Of a DNA stretch of 64,000 bases, positions 21,352 through 32,900 are shown in pieces (the first letter of the stretch is position 1; every line of letters begins with the position of its first letter). The position numbers and the translations under genes were made by a program. A model generated the notes under the pieces. The model did no database searches, had not been told where the DNA came from, and saw nothing but the letters and a program-made list of their open reading frames with translations. This DNA comes from Monocercomonoides exilis (Eukaryota; Preaxostyla; Oxymonadida; Polymastigidae): positions 498,001-562,000 of the forward strand of contig LSRY02000025.1 of the NCBI GenBank assembly GCA_001643675.2, given 5' to 3'.

Positions 21352-21920
21352 TCAAGTATGTTATTCGTTTTATGGTGAATCCGCTTTAAGTGCATTTATC
21401 TGAAAAGACTCTTGTTACGTTTTTTGGAAAATTCATCACCTTGGATCGTTTTGATGATTATTGTTGATTCTCCAAAATCAGCGAGGATTTCTAGACAAAC
21501 CTTGAAGCCACATGGAAGAAGAAGAAACGAATCAAAAAGACAGAACAGACTACGATAGAAATGTTTGATTTAATTAAGGTGTGTTATCCAATTTTTGTAA
21601 CATTTTTGTATTTTTTATTTAAATAAGAAAGAAAGATAGAAATCATCAAAAATTAAAATAAATGTAACATTTTTTGCAATGATGATTTCTAATTTTTTCC
21701 TTTCCATTCTATCTCTTTTTTTCTTTCTCTTTTAGTGTTGCACAGAAGTTCTTTTGACTTTTGTTAATAAAAAACAAATGGTTGGGAAGAAATGATAAAA
21801 GGCAGACTGCTTCAATCAGAAAGGCGAGAATGCGAGCATTTTTTTTTTTGAAAAATGGTATTTCCTCATTTTGAACTTCATATTTTTCTTTTTCTTTGTA
21901 TTCTTTTCTTTGAAAATTTT
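21352..21920. other. Spacer between the two mobile elements
   Basis: Coding-like composition for about 230 bases after the target duplication (possibly the other half of a gene interrupted at 17.6 kb), then AT-rich sequence with T-rich runs up to the DIRS terminus. No feature is identifiable. Confidence 0.4.
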
Positions 21921-21953
21921 TGATAGAGCGCAGTGAGACAGGTATTGCTCCGA

Positions 21954-21987
21954 AATAATGAGTTTGATCTTAAATTATGGGTGGTTT
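21954..21987 (+). repeat. DIRS inverted terminal repeat, left
   Basis: A 34-bp sequence ending ATTATGGGTGGTTT whose exact reverse complement is at 27877-27910. Outside it, 21921-21953 is complementary to the first half of the internal complementary region. Confidence 0.9.
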
Positions 21988-22586
21988 GAGTGAAAAACTT
22001 CGCCCTCCCAAATGACGTGGAAAAAAAGGCGAGATGAAAATACAAAACAATAACATTAAAAATTAATAATAATAATAAAATAATGCATTGTCCGCTTCAC
22101 TTCACCACCGACTTCGCCTTTTGCCATGGTCTCGAAGACCAGAGGGCAGGGGACATAGCCCCTCGGAGCTCTCTCCTGCAGGCCGTGCAGGGGTCCGGTG
22201 AGGCGAAAGCTCAAAATGGAGCAGAAAGAAAAACCACTCTCGCTTTCGCGAGGCGTGGAAAAGAAAACTGCGTGTCCTTTGCTCTGCCTCCCGCTCTTCT
22301 ACTGATCCAGCAGAGCTAATCCGCTCGCCACACGCTGTATGGACCAGTCTGACTCTTCTCTTTGCACTTTCTTGCCATGAATTAAAGGAGTAAGGTTCTT
22401 CTTAACGGTTTCACTGACTTTCCTGTTTGTCAATTCAGGTTATGTGTGCACTTGATATCTCTGGACGGTTTCTCTCTTTCTATCTCCTCTGCTATCTCGC
22501 CACTTTTTTCTCGTCCTATTCTTCCCAACATGTTTCTCTCTCGTTCTAGCACCCAGCCGCTCTGAGTCTCTCCATCCGCATTAATA
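21988..22586. other. DIRS 3' non-coding region
   Basis: Between the left terminal repeat and the internal complementary region lies partly GC-rich sequence (22080-22320) without a supported reading frame. It is probably the untranslated end of the element. Confidence 0.5.
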
Positions 22587-22685
22587 TTATTTCGGAGCAA
22601 ATCCTGTCTCACTGCGTTCTATCAATTCGCAATAGAGCGAATATACGAACGCAAGGAGCAGGTTTGCTCCTCAATAATGAGTTTT
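22587..22685. repeat. DIRS internal complementary region
   Basis: The first half (22587-22626) is the reverse complement of the element's left outer end (21921-21957) with a few mismatches. The second half (about 22625-22685) is the reverse complement of the right outer end (27905-27957) with one mismatch seen. This fused complement lets the two cDNA ends anneal into a circle in DIRS replication. Confidence 0.9.
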
Positions 22686-22792
22686 GAAATCCCTCGTTCT
22701 CTTCTCTCCTCTGATCTTAAACCCTCCTGCCTAGCACCTTGTCGTGCGGCGGGTGAACAGAGGGACTGCGGATGAAGGTGCGGCCTCTATCC

Positions 22793-24145
22793 CTACTCCC
22801 TCCCCCTCTTGCGCTGTCTTCGGGGGGTTCTCGATCGGGTCTTCTGTACTTGAGCGGGCATGACAATTTGTCCTATGCTTCTCTCTCCGCGTTTCCTCCG
22901 ATCGGTCTCGAGTTTCTTCTGCAAGGCAGGTTGTATGCCCTCCGCCAGCTCCATGATGCTGCGGGGAATTATGGAAGGTGTCTCATCACCCTTGGGGGGT
23001 TGTGCTATATCGTCCTCATGATGCGAACTCTTCTCTCGAATCGACCCTCGTCTCTTCGAATTCTTTCTCTTGCTCGTCTCCGCTTCTCCCCCAGATTGTG
23101 ATGTTTCTTCAGGACACTCCTTTGTTTCAGATTCTGTATTCTCATTTGAAATTTCTTTTCCTTTGCTGTCCTTCTCCGACTTTCCTCCCTTCTCTGCCAG
23201 GGGTACTGGGCCACCGATTGTCTCCAGGATCCATCTCGTGTCCTGAACTGGGAACACGGTGTAATACTCCTGGGCTACTCTAGAGCCTGGCTCCCATCTC
23301 GCGTACGCATTGATTGCTTTCCAATCTGCAGCTTGTTGTCTTGCTAAGTGCGTTATCACAGCGTGTCTTATCGAGTACGCGGTAAATGTGTGGGGTATTC
23401 CGTTCTCTCTCAGGACAGCCACTAATTCTTCTTTAATCCTCTGCAAATTTGCAGGTTGCCTCTCCTTGATATCGAACCACACATGTTCGTCTCTTAAGGT
23501 TGTCTTTGTATAATCCATCCAGCGTTGGAGCGCTACAACCGCATCGATACGTGGGTTTGGATGCTTATTTATAATAACCTTAACAGTCTCTCCCCCTGAA
23601 GTTTTTGTTTGTACTTGTGTCTGGACTAAATCCTCTTTAAGTATCGTTGTCTCTCTTATCATTCTCTCCAGCTCTGTTGGTCTTAAAGCACCAAAGATCA
23701 TGGTGAGGATGAGAGCTCTCCTCTGAATGATCTGTGGGTCCGTTATATCGTGGGTGACTTCCGCCCATTTTGAAATAATTGTGAGATCCCACATCGTCTT
23801 GTACCGTTTGCCATTTCTCGGTTTCTCTCCCACATTAGTCTTCAGATATATTTCTATGTCCTTTCGATCAATCTTGGTATCTCTCAAAAGGTTAATGGAC
23901 TCCAGCACTTTCCGTACTGTCTGATTTATCACTCCACTTGAGATGTTCGTATTCGAGAGTGTTTCGATGAACTCTGCCATAATCCATTTTGCATCTTTTG
24001 TTGTGAGGGGGTCAGTGTCATCCATGCTCTCTCTATCTAGAAATTGTTTGAATCTTCGCAGCGCTCTCCACGTATCTCTTTCACTCTTCTGATTTCTAAG
24101 TATTGCTGCTGCTATGTCCTTCGCTCCAACGTGTTCTCCCCATGT
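22793..24145 (-). pseudogene. DIRS tyrosine recombinase domain
   Basis: Tyrosine recombinase/integrase portion of pol, 410 codons from the ATG at 24025 with a further 40 in-frame codons back to the stop at 24146-24148. The upstream part (TWRALRRFKQFLDRES) resembles a core-binding domain. Catalytic features are the box I arginine in FGALRPTEL, box II AYSIRHAVITHLA (Tyr where many recombinases have the His of HxxR), then YARWEPGS and the nucleophile region QEYYTV. A basic, charged C-terminal tail follows. It would act on circular double-stranded DNA. It shares the reading frame of the reverse transcriptase but is separated from it by a TAA. Confidence 0.8.
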
Positions 24146-26590
24146 TTAGAAGAGATCTCTCCCCTGAATATTCTCTTCTCCGGAGTAACGCCTATTACCT
24201 CTCCTGGGGGTAATTTCCAGCCTTCCCTTCTCATCTTCGTTCCCGGTATCATACACTCCTGAAAGGTCCCCAGGGTCATTATCGAATGCCCAGGCTGCAG
24301 CAGCGGGTTCCAGGTCTGCCCCCGCTAGGCTGGCAGAATCAGAATCGTCAGATCCCTCTGGGCTTCCTTCATCTTCTCTTTCATCACTAGTCCAATGTTT
24401 CTCAGGAACGGGTGGACTAGTACTATCTCGTTTTCTGGTGCTTCTCTCTCTCCTCCTTCTCACGGAGGATAGTCTCCAAGTACTTCCGCAGGACACCGGT
24501 GCAATTGGTTCTGAAATTATATCTTGTGTTCTCGGTGCGACTATTCGCAATATCTCCGCGACCTTCTCCCCCCTCAGTGCGTAGTCCGGCTTTTTCTTCA
24601 TCCAGCTGAGAACATCTGTTTCCGTGTTCTGCTCTCCCGGGAGGTGTTCCGTCTGTATCGGAATGTCCAGGCTGTTCAGTTTCTTCTATAATGCTCTCAG
24701 TGTTGGGATGAGCGATGGTGCTCCACTTTTCTTCTGTATTGTCCATCTCGTGGACATGTTGTCTGTCTTCAGACAAATATGATCTATCTTCTGTTCTTTC
24801 AGCCATGCTCCCTTTCTCTCTAGTGTCCTCAACACTGCTCTGGACTCCTTCTCGTTTATCGCTAACGCGCTCTCCTGGGGGGTCCAACTCCCGTGGATAT
24901 ATATCTTCTCCTCTTTGTTCTCTGTTGGTATTGTTAGTACTGCACCCCATCCCAGCTCTGAAGCATCCGTTGTTAGCTCTGCTGGTCTGTTCCTTCTCCT
25001 TAGACACCTCGGTCTGTTCTCTCGCAGAGTTTTCCTCCAATGTGTTAGTTCTCCTAACATCATTGGGTTGGGTATCACCGTTCCATTCCAGACTCCGCGG
25101 GCTATTGCATGCCTCAGCACGTATTGCATACGCTTCATCCACAAGCTCGCTGGTGGGTGTTGTAATCTCACGAAATTCAACCTCCCGAGGAGCGCTGCTA
25201 AGTCCCTCGTCTTTTGTATCCTCCTCTTCTTTGCATGTGCTATCCATTTTCGCATATCCTCCAGTAGCAGCACTCTCTTCCTTTCTTGGTGCGTCACTTC
25301 CATCTTCTCTGAGTTCCACAACCAACCCAGAAACTCCACGCTCCTTGCGGGTTCCAACTTCAGCTTCTCCTCCGATAGTATCCAGCCCAGATTTCTCAGG
25401 AACTGGGCTATCTCCTGTGAGATCGATCTCAATGCATCCCTGTCTGGGTGCATGAGGAGAATTTCGTCCAGATATATCACCAGCTTTTCCTTCCACTGTT
25501 CTCTGATATATGACGCTGCCCGTCTCATTATCTTCGTGAATACTCTGTGCGCATCCTTTGCCCCAAATGGCATCCCCACGTAGGCGTAGCAGTGACTCTG
25601 AAAGCTGAAGCACAGATAGGGACTGAATTGTTCGTCCACTTTTATATGTGAATAAGCACTCGATATGTCGAGAGTGGTCATCCAATCGTTCTCCTCCAGG
25701 AGTTCCACCACCGTCTCCAGAGAATCCATCTTGAAGTGTTTTCCCTTTCCTACCTCGTTTAGAGCCCAGCAGTCCCAGATCTTTCTCCACTTTCCGTTCT
25801 TCTTTCGAACCATGAATGTCGGGTTGAACCACTTCACCTCCGACTCCTGTATGGGCTTCACCACTCCTTCCTTCAATTCCTCGTCCAAGAAGGATAAATA
25901 ATTGTTCGTCATCTCCGTCGTCCCTCAAAACTCTTGTTTGTATTTTCTCTCCTCGAGTGAGATTGGGAACTGGGGACTTCTCCATCGGGCTTTTATACCA
26001 CGGCTCACTCGTTTGTCTCCCCCAATCTTCTTCCACTCGCTCAGCCTGTTCACTAGTCTCCCAGGAAGTGGCTCCCTCGGTGGTTCAATCGCTATCCTCC
26101 CCTTCACTCCTGGCGTCCTGTGGCCAAACTGTATCTGTGTATTCACTTCTCCTTTGAGAGTATCTTATATTGCTGTCTTCGAGCTCACTTCCAGATCACT
26201 CTCAATTAGGGATTCGATAACAGTCCCAGAAGCTCTCCAAACTATCTTCACTCCCTCCTTCAGGGATTCCTGATCGTTCTTCTGTTTTGTCCCGTGGGGA
26301 TATACGGAATCTTCCTCTGTGTTCTCTCTCCATGTTCCCATCTCGTGGTCTCTCGAGATTCCTTGATTTATCCTCTTTTCTCTATCGAACGGGCTCAGTA
26401 CCTCTTCGTTGTTCTCGCAGACTTCCAAGGGTTCCTCCCCTGTGACTGTCTGTCGATTGATTGGGACCTCCCGTAGTACTGTCATTCCCTTGGGCTCTGA
26501 CAGCATCATGTCCGTCCCTGTCTCGCTGCAAAGCGCGGCTCTCTCTTCTCTCTCTGTCTCGCGACAAAGCGCGGATATCTCTAAGCCCAC
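24146..26590 (-). pseudogene. DIRS reverse transcriptase-RNase H, with in-frame stops
   Basis: One frame runs from about 26590 to the recombinase. It is interrupted by TAA (26165-26167), TGA (25925-25927), TAG (24686-24688) and TAA (24146-24148). The reverse-transcriptase core spans about 25912-25200, with FMVRKKNGKWRKIWDC, the first catalytic Asp in TTLDISSAYSHI, GMPFGAKDA and the active-site box as YLDE instead of YxDD. RNase H follows with LTTDASELGWGAVL, Glu in INEKESRAV and Asp in KTDNMS. It ends with HLPGEQN..DVLSWM, typical of the connection to the next domain. The stop at 24686 lies inside RNase H. Mixed TAA/TAG/TGA stops argue for decay rather than recoding. Confidence 0.85.
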
Positions 26591-27834
26591 TGGCTCGTTC
26601 CAGTAGATGTTCCTGCTGCTGATTCTCCCTGTATCCTCGGGGGAGCTGGAGGAAGGGGGACTGTGAACGAGGGAGCTCTCCCAGCTGTTGCTGGGGCCTG
26701 TTGTGGTCGAGTTTGTGTTGACCTCCTTCTTTGTTTGAAATTTGCAAAACTCCCATCGAAACCTTGCTTTTGGAATTGTCTGTAGGCAAAGCCTTGAGCG
26801 TTTCTGCCTGTGCTGAACTTTCCTGGGCGCACGCCCCTGACTGGTGTAAGGCCGAAGGTTGTGGAAGAAACGGGGGATGCTCCGTACCCTGGAGCATCCC
26901 CCCCTGGACGAAAAAAGCTGGTGCTATCCACTAATCTCCTAAAACTCTCTGGGATGTCCTTGGACATTCCCCCGTCCAGAAAACATTAAACATTCTCCCA
27001 GCTTGACTGAGGAATAACTTTCAGCATATTTATGCGGCTAATACAGTCTGCTATTAGGGTGTACGCGCAAAAGAGCCCACTCAGTCGCTCTTTCTCTTCT
27101 TCCTCTAAGCACGTCCTTTTCAATACTCTTGTAGTGAGGGCTGCAATCGCCTTCGCGGCTTCAAACCCCGATTTCAGGGAGGGCTGAAGTAGCTCGATAA
27201 CCCGGGCGGCTTCTGCAGAGTCCTTTCTTCCCTTAGCAGTGACCCATGTGACCGCTAAGGCGTTCCAATTCGCATCAGTGTGTCTGGTGAAAAAGTTCTT
27301 CTCAGTCTCCGAGATAAATGTGTTCAAGATGTCGTCATTTTATCTGATTGATCCGGCCTCACAAAAATCCATGAATCTTTTCAGTTCACCCGCCTGTCTC
27401 CTGGGCGTCAACCATACGTCTGGGAAAATTCCCAAAATGTCATCCGATCTTTCTTGCTTTTCTTCCCGCTTCTCTGTACTCCCGGAGTCGCTATCGCTGC
27501 TTCCTTCTTCGTCCCATCTCCTCATCAGCTCCCGTGTGCGACCGCTCCTCAATCGTTTTCGCTGTTTCCTCTTCGTGATCGTGTCAGTAAAATCTGATAC
27601 TGACTCCGATTCGCTCGATCTCGACTGGGATCTCTTCCTTTGACGCTCTCTCTTAACCTTTTTCATTGTTAGCATTCCCATTACTCCCGAGCGGCTCGGA
27701 ACTGCTCGGCTTCTCGCCATTTCCTCAATCATATTTTCCACTCTAGAAAGTCTATGTGCAAGATCAAATCCTCTGTCCTCGCTGTCACTGTTTTCCATTC
27801 TAACAGGATCTTGTGTCATTATTACTGCGGACAA
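26581..27834 (-). pseudogene. DIRS gag-like ORF, interrupted by stops
   Basis: A single frame carries three open pieces (27834-27340, 27327-26986 and 26967-26581), separated by in-frame TAA at 27340-27342 and 26986-26988. The first piece has a coiled-coil-like start (RLSRVENMIEEM) and an Arg/Ser-rich region. The middle is helical (capsid-like by position only). The last is Gly/Pro/Gln-rich and probably disordered. No zinc knuckle is visible. Position and frame relative to pol fit the gag of DIRS elements, but sequence alone would not prove it. Confidence 0.65.
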
Positions 27835-27876
27835 TGGTGTGTAAAAAATGTTTATTTGTTAGAGAAGTTTGATCTT

Positions 27877-27910
27877 AAACCACCCATAATTTAAGATCAA
27901 ACTCATTATT
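27877..27910 (-). repeat. DIRS inverted terminal repeat, right
   Basis: Exact reverse complement of 21954-21987. Just inside it, 27868-27879 repeats part of the sequence inverted, so 27868-27902 can also form a local hairpin. The outer end reaches about 27957. Confidence 0.9.
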
Positions 27911-27957
27911 GAGGAGCAAACCTGCTCCTTGCGTTCGGATATTCGCTCTATTGCGAA

Positions 27958-29672
27958 ATTGGTTTATTTTGCGAATTTTAAAAACAAATTTCACTCAAAA
28001 ACGGATTCGTCTTGCAGATCCTTATCAATTCAGACTCAGCAACATGCAGTAACAAGCGAAGGCACTCATCCTCATCGTATTTGTTAGCCTGTGTTTTTTT
28101 TGACAGCATCTGCCTATGAATGTGCCTTTCTTATTTCTTTCCATCAAAATTGTTGAATCGCTCAGAACAATGCTGAACAGCAGCTGGATGGAGAGAAGAC
28201 GCATTTGCAGAATGGAAATGCTGCTGCATTCAGCTGAGTCTACTTGCAGATGCGAAGGGGAAGAAGGGGAAGAAGAGGTCAGAGTTATCAATCCGTTTGA
28301 AGAGGAAGTGAAGGAAGTGAAGGAAAGAGATGAAAAGAAATGAAGAGGAAATATTGAAAAAGAAAGAGAAGACAAAAAAGATGAGAAAGAAAGAAAGAAT
28401 GAAAGTGAGAAAGAAAGATGAGGAATATTTGGATGAATATTAAAAGGACGATGGAAGAAACAATAAAAAATACTTTTGAATAGAAGAGCAGAAATGTTAA
28501 CTGGATGGGAAAACAATAGATTTCATTCAAAAGGGGAAGGAAAGGATTGTCAAAAAGAGCGAAAGAAATGAAATGAAAAATCGGGAAATGATTTATTTTA
28601 TTGGAGAATTCGATGAAGAGTGGAATATAACTTGCTAATTTCGAATTATTTTAAGACAAAAATCTTGCTTTTCATTTGAAAAAGAAAAATCTTCTCTTTT
28701 TGTTTCATTTCTGTTCTTTTTTTTTCTTCAGTTAACAGTAATCAAATAAAAATTAATTCTTTCATGGATTTTTTTCAAAAAGTCTTTCATAGAACTTCTT
28801 TAAAGAAACTTCAAAACGAAGGAATGACTATTAAATGCTGGCTCGCAGCATTATCATTGAACTACAACAAAAACAAAAATAAAATGATATTCAGCAATCA
28901 AGAATTAAAATATAACAATAATTACAAACCAAATATTTTTTCATAAATGATAACCTCCTGATTTGTAAAAACACGTCGTACACACAAATCGCAATGTTTT
29001 TGATCATTCAAACAAAAAATGAGTCATTACAAATAAAAGAATGTTTGAAACATAAAAATTTTAAAGCGGATGTAATAAATATCCTCATTCAAACTTTTCT
29101 CTTGAACATCTGAGTTTTGTCAACGATGAATAAGAAAAAAATGATTTTTCTTTCTCTGTTTGTTGTTATGGATTCAACGATCAAAAATCTTTGATTTATC
29201 TCGAATATTTATTGACAGAATGGGAGATTGACGAGTTAACATACCCCACATAATTTGTTTATTTTTTCCCCATGAATGCATGAATCACAGGAAAAGTACT
29301 TGTCACTATGGGATCATTAGTGAAAATTATGCTCATTGAAGCCAAGGATATCAATTCTTATTTGAAATGTGAATATTTGAATGTTTGCACTTTGTAATTT
29401 TTATTTTGTTGTTTACGACAAAATTGGTTCCATTGTCGCCTTTTTAGGAATCAAAAATTTGACGGATTGAATTAAAAGTTATTCATTTTGTTTTTCTGAG
29501 CAGAACATCAGAAGAGAGCAAGATGCCGAGATCCATTCAGCAGATGTGAAACGAATATTTTTTGCATTCAACTTGAGCAGGTGATGAAAAAGCAAATAAG
29601 ATAGAAAGTGTTTGGAAGAAGGAAAATAGAGGAATTACAATAATTTGATTAAAGTTGGAAAGAAAAAACGAG

Positions 29673-29733
<61 letters not shown>

Positions 29734-29971
29734 ATAATGAAAGGAAAATTATTGTCTAAAAATATCGATCAAATAATAAACAGTTGCTTTATTTTGTTGG
29801 TAAATGTGCACTTTTTATATTTTCGTTGATTTGATTTGTTCCAAATTTTAATCGAAATTTCTTTTTTATAACTTAAGGGCATTCCGGAAAATCAACAAAA
29901 TAAAACATTTTATTGGATCAGTTAAACAGTTTGTTTCCAAAGTTGTCCTGCTCTCTTTGCCTTCAAGAAGA
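27958..29971. other. Intergenic region, no supported gene
   Basis: Purine-rich and AT-rich sequence. A 75-codon frame at 28116-28343 (plus) is acidic towards its end and unrecognised. A 60-codon frame at 28764-28946 lacks any domain. A 54-base T run lies at 29676-29729. Promoter elements for the large surface-protein gene must lie upstream of 29972, but I cannot point to a motif. Confidence 0.5.
29676..29729 (+). repeat. Poly(T) run of 54
   Basis: Fifty-four consecutive T bases about 240 bp upstream of the surface-protein start. It may be a promoter-proximal homopolymer or a slippage tract. Confidence 0.9.
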
Positions 29972-32900
29972 ATGTGGAATCCTTATGCTTTTCGATGTTC
30001 TATTTTGATTTGTGTGTTTTTCGCCTTTTCAAATTTGTTTGCATTCGAGGGACAAAATAATTCCAATTTTCCTGAAATGAGCTGGAAGAAATACAATCCA
30101 TCAAAATTGAACGATGATGAAAAGAATAATTTATTTGAAAATGATTATGAAGGAAATTTGAAGAATGATTCAGTTGATACTCAACGGAGGAAAAATGATT
30201 CTCTGGAAAAAGCAATAATTTCGTCAAAGCTTGAGTCTTGCATAATGTTGGCAAATTCATCGATCTATTTTCACATGATAGCTATAAGAGCACATCTCAG
30301 TGGAATGCCAGCACTTAATGCCGAAAGGTCGATTCTATTTCTTTCGAATTGCCTGTTGGAAGTGTTCGATAAAGGATGTTATTCGCCAATCTGCTGTGGC
30401 CAAAGTGGAGTTGCAATGAACAACATTTCTGCAATAAATAATGAAAACTGCAATGCGTTCCCATGCCTTGTGTCAACAACAACAGCCCAAGAAAAAAGCA
30501 AAATTGATGTTGGATTTGTTGAAATGGCTTCTTCAATCTTTTCAGACATTGTGGTGTCCTCCACCTCGCCATTTGTCGGAAGCGAACTGTTTTCACAAGT
30601 TGATGTTCACATGTGCGAATTCATGAACATCACCGCACGACAAAAGCCAGTATTTGCAGCAAAAAGTATTTTGAAGCAAACTTTGCAGAAAAACGTTGTT
30701 TCTGGATGCCTTTTTAGCAATTGTGCCAACACGTTTGATGGAGTGATTGTCGGAGCGGAAAGGGGAAGCGGATTTGTTTCGATGAACACCACCTTTGCTG
30801 AAACGAAGAACTCATACAAAGATCAGCCTTTTACAAGTCCTTTACCATCATTTAAATCTGGAGATATCGTGTTTGTTGGATGCACATTCACCAACTGCTC
30901 TTCTTCAGATCGGAATGGAGGAGCAATATCAGTTTCAGGATTAGCAAATCTGAATGTTGCAGATTGTTCATTTTTTGAATGCAGATCTATTTATATTTCT
31001 GAAGAATCGACGCGAGGAGGTGCAATCTACTCCAGAGCTTATGGAGATTGCTATTTGATAAATTCTACATTTTCAAAATGTTATGTTAATTCATCTTCAA
31101 TTTCATTTGGAGGTGCTGTTTGCATATTCAACAATCTGGATATTGTTTATGGATGTCAATTTTCATGTTGTCAATCAAGTGAGTATTGCGGAGCATTAAA
31201 TTGTGAATATGTTATAATGCATTTGTGTTCAAGTTCGTTTTCAAATTGTGAATCAGTAGATTATGGAGGATCTGTTCACACTTACTGTTTGAAAGAAAAA
31301 TCGTTCGTAACAGATTGCAGTTTTGCCAATTCTCACTCTCAAAATCATTCTGGCGCAATCTCTCTATCGATATATACAAACATGCACATTCTATACACAT
31401 ATTTTTGTTTTTTTGAAAACAATTCTGCTGACTCAAATAATGGGCATGATATTCATTACTGGAATATAGATAGCACAAAAGTCACTTCCGATTTTATCAA
31501 ATATTCCTTTTCACTTTCAAATAAAAATAACAGAGTCACCACAAATGTCGATAGAAGTGAATGGCTTCCGGATCCAAATTCAAGTCCAGATCCAATCCTT
31601 GTGAATTCAGCGAAGTTTGGAGGAGACCACAACGACTGTGGAGGAACTGATGATGAATGCCGAACAATCGGATTTGCAATGAATCAGTGGGTAAGTTATA
31701 AGCACCATTCAATAAGATTGGTGAGCGAACGCTTTGAGGAAACAGAAATAGAAGTGGGCGGAAGAAGTGTTCTGTTGAAGAAGAGCGATGGATTAGACAG
31801 AGTGAACATTTCGAGTCACACAGAATCCGGGTCATTGTTTTTCGTTGAATATGGCTCAGTTGAATTGGAGTTATTCACTCTCATTCACAGCTCAAGTATC
31901 TCCAATAATTCATTTCTTTTTCAAGTTACTGGAATGTTTGGATTTGTGCATCTGGATAAATGCGTGATCACAAGTGATATGCCTGATGGTGTTTTCAACA
32001 GGCCTTTTCTAAGTGCTGATGAAGGAAGAATCTCTCTCGATGATTGTGAAGTCAAGAACATTGTCTTTTCAGACTGCTGCCTTTTGTCGACGAGCAACTG
32101 TGGAGAGATATGCGTCCATGGGGGAAACATCACAGAGATTGTGAGAAAAGAAGGCGATGGAGCCTTGATATCGAAGATATTCAAAGGAGAGGAGAGCCTT
32201 GAATGGGAAAACACAACTGTTAGTGGATGCAGATGCTTGAATGGAAATGGAGGGATGGCCGCCTTGACACTTGTTGAGGGAAGTCAATTGTCGATAGGGA
32301 AAGAAGGGTTGGCAACAGTAATGAGAATCTGTGTGGCCAATGATGGAGAGGGAAATGTGCAAAATGGCAAAGGGAGAGGAGGATGCATCTATCTGAAGCT
32401 GATAAACGCAGCAGATGATTTTGTGATTTCGAATCCAGGGTTTGAGAATAACAATGCACTGTTTGGGAAAGATGTTTATGTGTATTCTCCAAATCTGAAG
32501 GCAAGTGTCACAAGAGAAAGAATAGCTTATTATTCCTCATTATTCACGGTTGACGAAGCAATGGGCACTGATGAAGGAACACCAGAGGTTGTCATCCCGC
32601 TTGTTTATTGTCTGAGAGAAAGAGGTGTTAGAGTAAATGTTGGAGACAACGGAGTGGATGTTGGAGTGTGTGGCTTTGAAGACTATCCGTGCAAAACAAT
32701 GCAGTTTTCTCTTGCTCAACAGGAAAAAGTGCACAAATTGACAATTGCTTCATCGTATTCCCTTTTGGAGTGTTTGAGTTTGAGGGGAGATGAAGAATAC
32801 AGCATCAGTGGAGTGAGTGGAAAATCAGAAATAAGTGTTGTTGGAAATGGGAGCGAGCAGAGTGGAGTGTTTGAGGTGATGAGTGATGTTGGCATAAGTC

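Larger units (their letters stand above)
21921..27957 (-). mobile_element. DIRS-type tyrosine-recombinase retrotransposon
   Basis: About 6.0 kb, transcribed leftward. Its hallmarks are inverted terminal repeats (34-bp perfect core at 21954-21987 and 27877-27910) and outermost end sequences that differ from each other. An internal complementary region at 22587-22685 joins the complements of both outer ends, as in DIRS-1 circular-intermediate replication. Gene order on the minus strand is gag, reverse transcriptase, RNase H, tyrosine recombinase. No methyltransferase domain was seen. Base composition is visibly GC-richer than the flanks. I saw no target duplication, as expected for recombinase-mediated insertion. 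In-frame stops in gag and pol show that this copy is no longer autonomous. Confidence 0.9.

Noticed and set aside
22083-22319. 78-codon frame in the GC-rich part of the DIRS 3' region
   Set aside because: Opposite strand to the element's genes, no motif, and inside its non-coding end.
24423-26036. 537-codon minus-strand open frame
   Set aside because: It overlaps the reverse-transcriptase/RNase H frame, has no recognisable motif and is a charged out-of-frame shadow of it.
28116-28343. 75-codon acidic frame
   Set aside because: No motif or context; ends in a purine-rich low-complexity tract.
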